From Mycobacterium sp. 1164966.3 (lineage in GTDB: Bacteria; Actinomycetota; Actinomycetes; Mycobacteriales; Mycobacteriaceae), in assembly GCF_001665395.1 (NCBI RefSeq), contig NZ_LZSG01000029.1, forward strand, positions 54,244 through 118,243: 64,000 nucleotides of DNA, in the 5' to 3' direction. Below, piece by piece: positions 27,009 to 35,700 of this stretch; positions within the stretch are counted from its first letter, which is position 1, and each line of letters begins with the position of its first letter. A program made the position numbers and the translations under genes. The notes below the pieces were generated by a model. That model was not told the DNA's origin. It did no database searches and was given only the letters and a program-made list of their open reading frames with translations.

Positions 27009-27179
27009 GGTGGTTCCTCGCTGGCGTCGGCCGTAGGTTACTGCCGATCCCTTGCGAAATTCTTGCGCGCCGAACCGCGGAAGGTGAATTGTCGCCGTGC
27101 GGCGGCCTGCGTACCGTCACCCCGCATGAAGGGCTCGCGACGGCAGCCACAACCGGCGACAACGCGCTCGGTGTAGCCG

Positions 27180-28613
27180 ATGTCCACGTGGGAAGATCTT
27201 GTCGCAGCGCTGGCGCGCGTCCGCGCGACCACCGGCGACCCCGAGGCATGGAAGACCGGCTTGACGCCGGACGAGGTGAAGGCTGTCGTCATGCCCTTCG
27301 CCAGTCAGCAACAACTCGAAGCGATCCTGGCCAAGGTCCGGCGCCAGCATCCGGAGCTGTTCAATGTCGGACCGGGTGCGCCTGCGGGCGGACCACCGTC
27401 GGATCGAGCTGACGGTGACGCCGCCGAAGCCATAGCCCGGGCCGAAGCTGCTCTGGCACACCAGAATTCGGCCAGCTCCCAACTCGACCTGCAAGTGATT
27501 TCGGCAATCCTGAACGCCCACCTCAAGGCTGTCGACGGCGGGGCGGAGCTGACCAAGTTGCAGCAAGAGGTCGAGTCAGCGCTGCGCGCACGATCGGATC
27601 TGGACACTCCCGCGGGGGCGCGCGACTTTCAGCGGTTCCTCATCGGCAAGCTGCGCGATATCCGGGCCGTGGTCGCCGATGCGAGCCTTGACGACACGTC
27701 GAAGTCCGCCCTGATGGCTGCGTGGACATCGCTGTACAACGCGTCCAAAACTGGACCCAGCGGTGCGGGCGAGGGGCGACCGCCCGTCACCGCACCTGTT
27801 CCCGCAAGTGGGGTCACCGACGACGGATCCGATCCGTACCTGGATGCGCTGCTGGCCGACGATCCCGGCTCGCTGACCGGGGAGTCGCTGGGGCCGGCTG
27901 CCACGGCGGCCCCAGCAGCAGCCGGGATGCCGATGACTCCCGCCTTACCCGGCATGCCGAACCTTGGCGGAGCAGCGATACCCGGCGGCGGCGTCCCGAC
28001 GTCCCTTCCCGGTTTGGGGCTGCCGCTCTCCGGGGCGACGAGGGGCGGCGCAATCGATCCGGCGTTCCGAGACTGGGAAGACGAATCGCACGGACCGTCC
28101 GAAGAGCCGACGGACCATGACGGCCCCGACGAGCCCCACGTTAAGGACGGCGTCCCCGCGGACCCGCCGCCGGCGGACCCCGAACCACAGCCGGCGGGTC
28201 CGACGTCGGTGACGCTGCCCGACGGTGAAACGATCACGGCCGCCAGTCCGCAGTTGGCGGCGGCGATCAGAGCGGCGGCCGGCGGTGTTCCCATCGCAGA
28301 CGCCTTTCGCCAACAGGGAATTACGATTCCCCAACCCGGGACGCCGGTTGCCCAGCCCATCGAGCCGTCGCGGGTCACACCGGGAGACATCGGCATATTC
28401 ACCGATCGGCACGCGCTTGCGCTTGGCGACAGCAAGGCGATCATGGACGGCCAGATTCAGCACATCTCCACGGTGAGCGGGCCGAGCTTTCTAGGCTGGG
28501 AGCATCCGCCGGCGCCGGTCACTCAGGCACCGGGCACCGCGCCGGCGCAGACTGAACCACCGACACCAACCCGCCCGGCGGCTACGCCGGTGGGGCTGGC
28601 CAGGGCACAATAG
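27180..28613 (+). CDS. Large ESX-associated protein with DUF4226-like domain (Rv0026 type)
   Basis: A 477-residue protein. The ATG at 27180 is fixed by an in-frame TAG two codons upstream. The N-terminal ~180 residues are helical and include the Rv0025-like motif DTPAGARDFQRFLI followed by RDIRAVV. A long Pro/Gly/Asp-rich disordered middle (about 190-345) leads to a small C-terminal domain (VTLPDGETITAASPQLAAAI, GDIGIFTDRHALALGDSKAI, GPSFLGWEHP). This helical-linker-domain layout is like large ESX secretion-associated proteins. Matches Rv0026 (448 aa) by order and length; no known activity. Confidence 0.8.
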   Translation: MSTWEDLVAALARVRATTGDPEAWKTGLTPDEVKAVVMPFASQQQLEAILAKVRRQHPELFNVGPGAPAGGPPSDRADGDAAEAIARAEAALAHQNSASSQLDLQVISAILNAHLKAVDGGAELTKLQQEVESALRARSDLDTPAGARDFQRFLIGKLRDIRAVVADASLDDTSKSALMAAWTSLYNASKTGPSGAGEGRPPVTAPVPASGVTDDGSDPYLDALLADDPGSLTGESLGPAATAAPAAAGMPMTPALPGMPNLGGAAIPGGGVPTSLPGLGLPLSGATRGGAIDPAFRDWEDESHGPSEEPTDHDGPDEPHVKDGVPADPPPADPEPQPAGPTSVTLPDGETITAASPQLAAAIRAAAGGVPIADAFRQQGITIPQPGTPVAQPIEPSRVTPGDIGIFTDRHALALGDSKAIMDGQIQHISTVSGPSFLGWEHPPAPVTQAPGTAPAQTEPPTPTRPAATPVGLARAQ

Positions 28614-28658
28614 TGAGCCCGCCGGTCTCACCACCGGCGCTTGAGTAGGAGACAACGG

Positions 28659-28976
28659 ATGGCAGATCAAGTCCACGTGGAGCCCGCGCATTTGCGTGAA
28701 GCAGCGGCGCATCACGAGCAGATCTCCGACTATCTGCGGACCGTGCCGTCGTCGCACCCTGCGATCCAGGAGAGCCTGGACTCACTCGGGCCGATCTTCG
28801 GCGAGCTTCGCGACGCCGGACGCGAACTGCTCGAGCTGAGACGGCAGTGCTACGAGCAACAGGCCGATGACCACGCCGACATGGCGCGCAACCTGAGGAT
28901 CACGGCGACGGCATGGGACCAGCATGAACACCAAGCGGCACGCAACCTCGGCGGAGTCGCCGACGGCGGTCGATGA
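28659..28976 (+). CDS. EspC-like ESX secretion-associated protein (DUF2580 type, Rv0027)
   Basis: A 105-residue helical protein with the EspC-family opening VHVEPAHLREAAAHHEQISDYL and a C-terminal segment MARNLRITATAWDQHEHQAARNL. Length is identical to Rv0027. EspC-family proteins are co-secreted with EspA through ESX-1 and carry a YxxxD/E export signal; at the matching place this protein has W86-DQH-E90, an aromatic substitution. ATG 28659 follows AGGAGA. The stop overlaps the next gene as ATGA. A role as substrate or chaperone of the linked ESX module is inferred. Confidence 0.8.
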   Translation: MADQVHVEPAHLREAAAHHEQISDYLRTVPSSHPAIQESLDSLGPIFGELRDAGRELLELRRQCYEQQADDHADMARNLRITATAWDQHEHQAARNLGGVADGGR

Positions 28977-29278
28977 CGGACGCCAACCCCGCCTTCGACA
29001 CCGTTCACCCGAGCGGACACATCCTGGTCCGTTCGTGCCGCGGGGGATACCTGCACAGCGTCGCCCTGAGCGCCGAGGCGATGGACACCGAGGCGTCAAA
29101 CCTGGCCCAAGGCATCCTGCTCACGGCGGACGTGTCCTGCCTCAAGGCGTTGCTGGAAGTGCGGGACGAGATCGTGGCGGCCGGACATACCCCGTCTCCG
29201 GAGGTTCCGACCCCGCACGATCTCGACGCGGCGATCGAGAAACTACTGGCGCATCGGTTGCGCCGGCGCGGCAGCTGA
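28973..29278 (+). CDS. DUF2694-like small protein (Rv0028 type)
   Basis: A 101-residue protein, the same length as Rv0028. It has an N-terminal beta-rich part (HPSGHILVRSCRGGYLHSVAL) and a helical C-terminal part (VSCLKALLEVRDEIVAAGH, AAIEKLLAHRLRRR). Small proteins of this kind recur in ESX loci. I recall the family as DUF2694, to be confirmed by profile search. It is translationally coupled to the EspC-like gene. Confidence 0.75.
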   Translation: MTDANPAFDTVHPSGHILVRSCRGGYLHSVALSAEAMDTEASNLAQGILLTADVSCLKALLEVRDEIVAAGHTPSPEVPTPHDLDAAIEKLLAHRLRRRGS

Positions 29279-29281
29279 AGT

Positions 29282-29425
29282 TCAAACCAACCAGGTCTTG
29301 GCGGCGTCAGGATCGGGAGCGATATCTTCGGGTGGCTGAATCGGGTTGGCGCCGAACAACTCTCGGGCGCGGCCGAGCAGCGCACGCACCTCGTCGAGTT
29401 GCTGCTGCAGCGCAGAATCAGCCAT
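29282..29425 (-). CDS. Possible 47-residue protein on the opposite strand
   Basis: ATG at 29425 opens a 47-codon frame ending at TGA 29282: MADSALQQQLDEVRALLGRA, then a short Pro/Asp-rich tail ending KTWLV. It is preceded by GGGGAC and fills most of the otherwise empty gap between the Rv0028- and Rv0029-type genes. Composition (amphipathic helix plus acidic tail) looks like real protein and there is no competing gene. No family recognised; expression is unproven. Confidence 0.4.
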   Translation of the reverse strand: MADSALQQQLDEVRALLGRARELFGANPIQPPEDIAPDPDAAKTWLV

Positions 29426-29506
29426 GTCCCCACGCTACCCATGCCGTGATGGCCGCACAATTCAGCGTCTGCGCACGTCGCGGGAGGATGCCGGTACGCT
29501 TGCCCG

Positions 29507-30787
29507 GTGGCAATGTTCGGTCGGATGTCAGCGCGCCAGCGTCTCCGGAGAGCGGCGGAGGAATCCCTGACGATTCCGGCATTCAGCTCTCCCATCGATT
29601 GCACCCCGTGGGTGATAGGTGGGCTCTGGCCGGCCGAACTGTCGACGATCACCCCCGAAAACGCTACGCTCGCAGATCATCTCAGGGACGACCTGCAGCG
29701 GATCGCCCTGCGCGCCAACGATCAGCTCAAGCTGATGAGACGAGCCGGGATGGCCGATCCAGTTCGGCAGGCACAAGAGGCCAGGGTGGTCGAGCAGGCC
29801 CGTGCCCGCGCTGTGCGACGGGTCGAGTCGGTACTTCGCCAGCTGCAGCCGATGACGGCTCGGCCGTCGGCCCGGCACGCCAGAGCGCCGGCCAGACGGG
29901 ACCTGGTCGCGATAGACCCGAGAGATATGGACAAGACGCAGGTCATACCCGCTGTAAGGGACGCGGCACCGCCCGGCGCGGCGGCGGCAGACACCGTTAG
30001 TCCTGATGTGGTGCGGGTGGACGGCCAGCACCATGACGCAACGGTCGGCGCACCGATGCGGGAACCTGTCGTCGAAACCCCGGCGGTAGCGCCCGCGCCG
30101 CAGCCGGAACCGCCATTGCAAGCCCCAGTGCCCACGGCTCCCACCGAAACCGATAGCGAACGATTGCAGCGGCTGCTTGCGTTCGTGGTCCGTCAGGAAC
30201 CCAAGCTGAACTGGACCGTCGGCGACTGCGCGGATGGCACAACGGTGCTGGTCACCGACCTTGCGCACGGCTGGATACCCGCGCGCATCGGCATTCCCGA
30301 AGAGGTGCGCTTGCTGATGCCTGAACGGCGCACTGGCAAAGCCTCGACAATGCTGGGCGACACATTGCGCCTGGTGACGTATGCACCCGGCGATTCGTTG
30401 GACTGGTCGGCCGAATTCGCCGAGACGCCGACGTCGGTGCAACCCCGCGAACTGCCCGCCATCGATGACCTGGGATGGGACTTGAGCCAAGCCACCCACT
30501 GGCGCGATGGCGTGCCCCGGATGGTGCATACCTTGGCGAGAGCCGCTGCGGCGGGAACCGGCGTCGTCGACGACGAAGTCGACCTGCTGCGAGTGCATCT
30601 CGACACCGCGCATCAGCAACTGCTGAACCAATATCCGGATGTCGAGACCGCGCATTTGCAGAATTGTCTGCTGCTGGCCGCCACCGAGGGATTCGTCACC
30701 GGCGACCGGATATCCGCCAACTATCACCTGTCCTGGTTCCAGAAACTCAATGCCCCGCCGGCCAGCCGGTGGGAGACCACGTCGTGA
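29507..30787 (+). CDS. ESX-associated conserved protein (Rv0029 type)
   Basis: A 426-residue protein (GTG at 29507; the ATG at 29513 is nearly equivalent). An N-terminal domain of ~115 residues (IPAFSSPIDCTPWVIGGLWPAE, helical continuation) is joined by a Pro/Ala-rich linker (about 120-215) to a C-terminal domain (LQRLLAFVVRQEPKLNWTVG, TDLAHGWIPARIGIPEEVRLL, VDLLRVHLDTAHQQLL). The paired domains resemble the DUF5632/DUF5631 pair that I recall in Rv0029 and Rv2082; Rv0029 is 365 aa, the difference being in the linker. It has no EspG or MinD signature. Function unknown; context is ESX. Confidence 0.75.
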   Translation: MAMFGRMSARQRLRRAAEESLTIPAFSSPIDCTPWVIGGLWPAELSTITPENATLADHLRDDLQRIALRANDQLKLMRRAGMADPVRQAQEARVVEQARARAVRRVESVLRQLQPMTARPSARHARAPARRDLVAIDPRDMDKTQVIPAVRDAAPPGAAAADTVSPDVVRVDGQHHDATVGAPMREPVVETPAVAPAPQPEPPLQAPVPTAPTETDSERLQRLLAFVVRQEPKLNWTVGDCADGTTVLVTDLAHGWIPARIGIPEEVRLLMPERRTGKASTMLGDTLRLVTYAPGDSLDWSAEFAETPTSVQPRELPAIDDLGWDLSQATHWRDGVPRMVHTLARAAAAGTGVVDDEVDLLRVHLDTAHQQLLNQYPDVETAHLQNCLLLAATEGFVTGDRISANYHLSWFQKLNAPPASRWETTS

Positions 30788-30849
30788 GCCTTGCGGCGAG
30801 ACCCGAACCTTGAATTGACGCTGGTGGGAGGGGTCGACATACTGTCATC

Positions 30850-31179
30850 GTGTCGGGGTCGGACAGTCGCAGCAGCGAGCTGAGTGACCTGAAGGACAAA
30901 GATCTCGTCGAATCGGTTCTGCGTGAGCTGAGCGAAGCGGCGGACAAGTGGGAAGCCCTTGTCGCGCAGGCCGAAACCGTCACATACAGCGTTGATCTAG
31001 GCGATATTCATGCCGTCGCGAATTCTGACGGCCGATTGCTCAAATTGACGCTGCATCCGGACGTGATGACCGGATACGCACATGGAGAACTGACCGACAG
31101 GCTGAACCTCGCGATCGCAGCGTTGCGCGACGAGGCAGAAGCCGAGAACCAAGCCAGGTACGGCGGCCAGTTGCGCTGA
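30850..31179 (+). CDS. YbaB/EspL-like protein (Rv0030 type)
   Basis: A 109-residue protein, equal in length to Rv0030, starting GTG at 30850. The pattern of a helix (LKDKDLVESVLRELSEAADKWEAL), beta strands (VTYSVDLGDIHAVANSDGRLLKLTL) and a final helix (LTDRLNLAIAALRDEAEAENQ) fits the YbaB/EbfC fold found in EspL of ESX-1. EspL acts as a chaperone for ESX-1 substrates, so a similar chaperone role for this locus is plausible. It lies 78 bp before eccB. Confidence 0.75.
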   Translation: MSGSDSRSSELSDLKDKDLVESVLRELSEAADKWEALVAQAETVTYSVDLGDIHAVANSDGRLLKLTLHPDVMTGYAHGELTDRLNLAIAALRDEAEAENQARYGGQLR

Positions 31180-31257
31180 CGCCGGTGGCGATGCGGCACG
31201 GAAGTGTGCCTGGGCTGCCGGACGAATGATCCTGCCGAAAGGGAAAGGGGAATTTTA

Positions 31258-32763
31258 GTGCCACTAAATCTGTCCAACCGGGACCAGAATTCGGGGCACC
31301 TGTTCTACAACCGGCGGTTGCGCGCTGCGATCACAAGGTTCTCAGTGCGCATGAAGCACGACGACCGCAAACAGCAAGCGGCAGTGGCACTCTCAATCGT
31401 GCTCGTGGTCATCGGCGTCGGCTGGATGGCGCTACTGCATATCATGAAGCCCGCTGGTTTGATCGCCGAATCGGCGATCATCGGTGATCGCGACACCGGC
31501 GCGGTGTACGCGAAGATAAACGGGCGCCTCTACCCCGCGCTGAACCTGACCTCCGCACGGTTGGCGGTGGGCAATACGGCCACCCCAGCCTGGGTCAAGG
31601 CGGGCGAGATCGCCAAATACCCCACCGGACCGACGATCGGCATTCCCGGGGCGCCGGACAGCCTGCCGATCACGTCGAGCGCCGTGTCGGCGTGGTCGGT
31701 GTGCGACACCGCGGCCAACCGCGGCGCCACCCAGGCCGGCGGGACGGCTGCGGTGGTGACAGCGATCGCGGGCCAGCTCTCGCCGTTCGGACGGGCCGCA
31801 GCCATGAGCCCCACCCAGGCGATCCTGGCCACCCATCGGGGTGCGACCTACGTGATCTGGCGTGGCCAGCGATCCCGGGTCGACCCGACCGAGCGGGCGG
31901 TGACTTTCAATCTCGGTCTCGATCCCGGGGTTACCTATCCGATCGAAATCTCCAACGCCCTCTTCGACGCGATGCCGGCAACGGAACCTCTTGTATTACC
32001 GGCTATTCCGGATGCCGGCGCACAATCGCAATGGCTAACCGGGACGTCGGTGGGCAGCGTTCTGGAGACCCGCGACGCGAACGGGGCCGTGAACGGCTTC
32101 TACGTGCTGCTGCCCGGCGGCGTGCAGAAGATCAGCAGCTTCGTCGCGGACCTGTTGCGCGCCGGGGATTCGCATGGCTCGACGACGCCGACGCTGGTCG
32201 CGCCGGACAAGCTGATACACATTCCGGTAGTCGATGTCCTCAACGTCGATTACTACCCGTCCGGAAAGCTGGATTTCATTGATACGTCGGCGAATCCGGT
32301 GACATGCGTAGGGTGGGAGAAACAAGCCGGCGACCCTCAGGCGCGGATCGCTGTCTTCAGCGGGCGCGGTCTGCCGGTACCGATGAGCATGGATTCGCAC
32401 TTGGTGCAGCTGGTTCGTGACGACCGCCATCCCGATTCCGTGGAGGCCAACCAGACGCTGGTGTTGCCGGGGGCGGCGAACTTCGTCGCGACGACGAGCG
32501 GTGTGGTCGCGACCGGCAGTCGGGAGAGCTTGTATTGGCTTTCGCCGCAAGGGGTTCGGTATGGCATTCAACAGGATCAACGCACGCTGCAGGCGCTGGG
32601 GATAAATCCACACTCTGCCGTGCAAGCGCCGTGGCCCATAGTCCGCACGTTTGCGACGGGACCGGCGATCAGCCGTGACGCCGCGCTGGTAGCCCGCGAC
32701 GCCCTTCCCGGTGGTGGTGTGGTGGCACCCATTTCCGGGTCCAACGAGAACATCGGGGGTTAG
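31258..32763 (+). CDS. eccB: ESX type VII secretion core component EccB
   Basis: A 501-residue inner-membrane protein. The GTG start at 31258 follows a strong GGGAAAGGGG site and yields the classic EccB opening PLNLSNRDQNSGHLFYNRRL; a longer frame is not needed. A cytosolic N-terminal segment (1-40) precedes one transmembrane helix (41-63) and a large periplasmic domain with the usual repeats and two Cys (WSVCDT, VTCVGW). EccB stabilises the ESX membrane complex. The stop is 2 bp before eccC. Closest in style to EccB2 of ESX-2 (495 aa), judged from context. Confidence 0.95.
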   Translation: MPLNLSNRDQNSGHLFYNRRLRAAITRFSVRMKHDDRKQQAAVALSIVLVVIGVGWMALLHIMKPAGLIAESAIIGDRDTGAVYAKINGRLYPALNLTSARLAVGNTATPAWVKAGEIAKYPTGPTIGIPGAPDSLPITSSAVSAWSVCDTAANRGATQAGGTAAVVTAIAGQLSPFGRAAAMSPTQAILATHRGATYVIWRGQRSRVDPTERAVTFNLGLDPGVTYPIEISNALFDAMPATEPLVLPAIPDAGAQSQWLTGTSVGSVLETRDANGAVNGFYVLLPGGVQKISSFVADLLRAGDSHGSTTPTLVAPDKLIHIPVVDVLNVDYYPSGKLDFIDTSANPVTCVGWEKQAGDPQARIAVFSGRGLPVPMSMDSHLVQLVRDDRHPDSVEANQTLVLPGAANFVATTSGVVATGSRESLYWLSPQGVRYGIQQDQRTLQALGINPHSAVQAPWPIVRTFATGPAISRDAALVARDALPGGGVVAPISGSNENIGG

Positions 32764-32765
32764 GC

Positions 32766-35700
32766 ATGTCCAAACAAGGGTTCGTCCGGGCTGCCCGCAA
32801 GCCGGCGCCGACCATTCCGCCGGTGCGAATCGCGATCGGCGCGCCGATGGCGCTGCCCGAACGCGAGCCACGAAACATTCTGTTGATGATCGCGCTGCCG
32901 GCGCTGCTGGTCGGCATCATCGGCACGCTGGTGGTGATGTACGCGTCGGGGATCCGATCCCTGCAGTCCGGGTTCTTCCCGATGATCGGCCTGGTGGGGT
33001 TCGGCACGCTCATGTTCAGCGGACGCTTCGGACGGGCACGCCGGATCAGTTGGGGCGAACAAGAAAAGCAACGCCGCAGCTACCTGCGCCAACTCGACGA
33101 GGACCGCGACGAGGTGCAGCGCGCCGCCCAAGAGCAGCGCGATGGCCAGCTGTTCGTCCACGCTGATCCGCAGCGATTGGACACCGTCATCGGCGGACCG
33201 CGGATGTGGGAACGGCGGCCCAGCGACCCCGACTTCCTCGACGTCCGCCTCGGGATCGGCGTGCAGCAGGCCAACGAGTCGGCGGTTTCGCTGCAATGGC
33301 CGGACGTTCCCGTCGGCGAAGAACTTGAGCCGGTAACCGGCGGCGCGCTAAGGGATTTCATTCTGGAGCAGAGCAAGATTCGCGGTATTGGCAAGGTACT
33401 GAGCCTGCGGTCAAGCCCGGGCTTCAGCTTCATCGGCGCAGAGCCCGGTGAGCTGCACAGCCTGATGCGGTCCGTACTGTCTTCGCTTGCCGTCTACCAC
33501 AGCCCCAACGACCTCAAGGTGATGGTGGTCACCCGCCATCCCGAATTCTGGTCGTGGTTGGTATGGCTGCCACACAATCAGCACGACGAGATGTTCGACG
33601 CATGTGGACTGCGACGGTTGGTGTTTGCGTCTCCGGCGGAGCTGGAAGAAGCACTCGACGCCGAGTTGCATCGCAAGGGCCGCGGACCGTGGACGCCACC
33701 GGTCGGGGCCAGCCCGACGTCGATGCCGTCGCCCGTGGAATCGCTCGGCGGCCCAGCGCTAGGCCCGCATTGGGTGATCGTGGACGACAATGTCGGCACG
33801 CCCGAGCAATGGGAGGGCGTCACCGGGCAGAAGGGCATGGCCGGAATCACGGTGTTGCGGTTGGCGACTCGGGAGGGCATCGGCGTCGGGTTCGACGACA
33901 AGCAGCGGTTTGCGCTGCGCGAGGGCCGGCTCACGCATCGCGAAACGTTCTACGCCGTGGCGGATATGCTCGCCGAGAGCACCGCCAACAGGTATGCGCG
34001 GGCGCTTGCCCGCTGGTCCCCGATGAGCGCTGCGGATCTGTCCGAAACCGACAGCCAGGGCGGTGAGCTACTGCGCGCGCTGGGTATCGCCGACCCTCGA
34101 GAACTCGACGTCGACAGGCTCTGGTCCGACAGCCGTGGCCGCGGCGACCACAAGTGGGCGATGGTGCCGGTCGGTGTCAAGCAAGGTGGTGAACTGCAGC
34201 ATGTGATTCTGCGCGCCAAGGACTTTGGTGGTTACGGCTTTCACTCCGTGGTGATCGGCACATCTGGCTCGGGTAAGTCGGAATACTTCTTGTCATTGTG
34301 CAGCGGGATCGCGCTGACGCACTCACCGGAGACCGTCATCGTGATCTTCGTCGACATGAAGTTCGAGTCGGCGGCCCAAGACTTGCAGGGATTTCCGCAC
34401 GTCGCCGGTTCACTGTCCAACCTGGGCAAGGACGACCGTCATCTGGCCGAGCGGATGCGAAAGGCGATCAACGGCGAGATAGCCAGGCGCTATCGGCTTT
34501 TCAAGGATGCCGGAGCGCGAGACGCCAACGAGTACGAGGAGATGCGGCTCGCCGGACGGGATCTGGAGCCGGTGCCGATTCTGCTGGTCATCATCGACGA
34601 GTACCTCGAACTGTTCATTCACCACCCGGAGTGGATCGATCTCGTGATTCACATCGGACAAGAGGGCCGAGGCTGCAACGTTTTCTTCACACTGGGCGGC
34701 CAGCGACTGGATCTCTCGTCGCTCAGCAAAGTCAAGAGCAACATTGCTTTTCGGGTTGCGCTACGTGCGGAAACCGCAGAGGACTCGCGGGACGTCATCG
34801 GTAGTGACTCGGCGTTGCATCTGCCATCCAAAGAGAACGGCTACGCGTTGCTCAAAGTCGGTCCGCGCGACCTCGAGCAATTCCGGTGCTTCTACGTGTC
34901 GGCTCCCTTCGTGGTGCCGAAGCGCGCCGCCAACGTGAACAAGACTGTGGCGGTGAGCTTTTCCCAACCACGCTCGTACACCTGGGCATACCAGCCGCTG
35001 AGCGAATCCGACAGCGCCGCTCTGGCGGTGGCGGATCAACCCGAGGAACCCGATGAGTTTCTCTTCCATCCTGACGGGTTCCGGAAGAAGAAGCTGGTCG
35101 ACGTGATTCGCGAGTCGCTGGTCTCGCACCCGGCACGGCCGCCTCATCAGATATGGCTGCCGCCTTTGGAAGTCAGCGAGCCGGTGGACGCGCTGGTGGC
35201 GCGGTGGCGCGACAAGCCCTGGAATGTCGACTACGGCGAGAACCCGGGCCTGGTGTTCCCTGTTGGAATTGTGGACATTCCTGACGAGCACGCCCAGCGA
35301 GTGCACGCAATCGACGCGGAGATGGACAACGTCATGGTGGTGGCCACCGCTCAGCGCGGCAAGTCCACCACGTTGATGACGTTGATGACTTCGGCGGCGT
35401 TGATGTATCGCCCCGAGCGGGTGACGTTCTTCTGCATCGGGGCCTCGCTGTACCCGGTCGAAGAGTTGCCGCATGTGGCGTCCGTGGTGAGCCAGACCGA
35501 CCGCGAGGGGGTGTCGCGGACGATCGCTTCGATGGAGGGATTGGTTCTCGCGCGGGAGGCGTCGTTCAAGCGGTATCAGATCGACATTTCCGAATTCCGC
35601 GATCGCCGCTTCGGCACGGGCGGTGCCGGCCCGACCGATCCCGACGACAAATTCGGCGACGTATTCCTTGTCGTCGACAATTTCACCGACCTCTACGAGA

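Noticed and set aside
29507..30787. Rv0029-type protein as EspG chaperone
   Set aside because: Length is near EspG range but no EspG sequence pattern is recognisable, and the domain pair plus Pro/Ala linker fits the Rv0029/Rv2082 type better.
35661..35700. Missing Walker B glutamate in EccC ATPase 2 (DN) as a sign of decay
   Set aside because: Degenerate second ATPase domains are usual in functional EccC proteins, so it is not evidence of inactivation.
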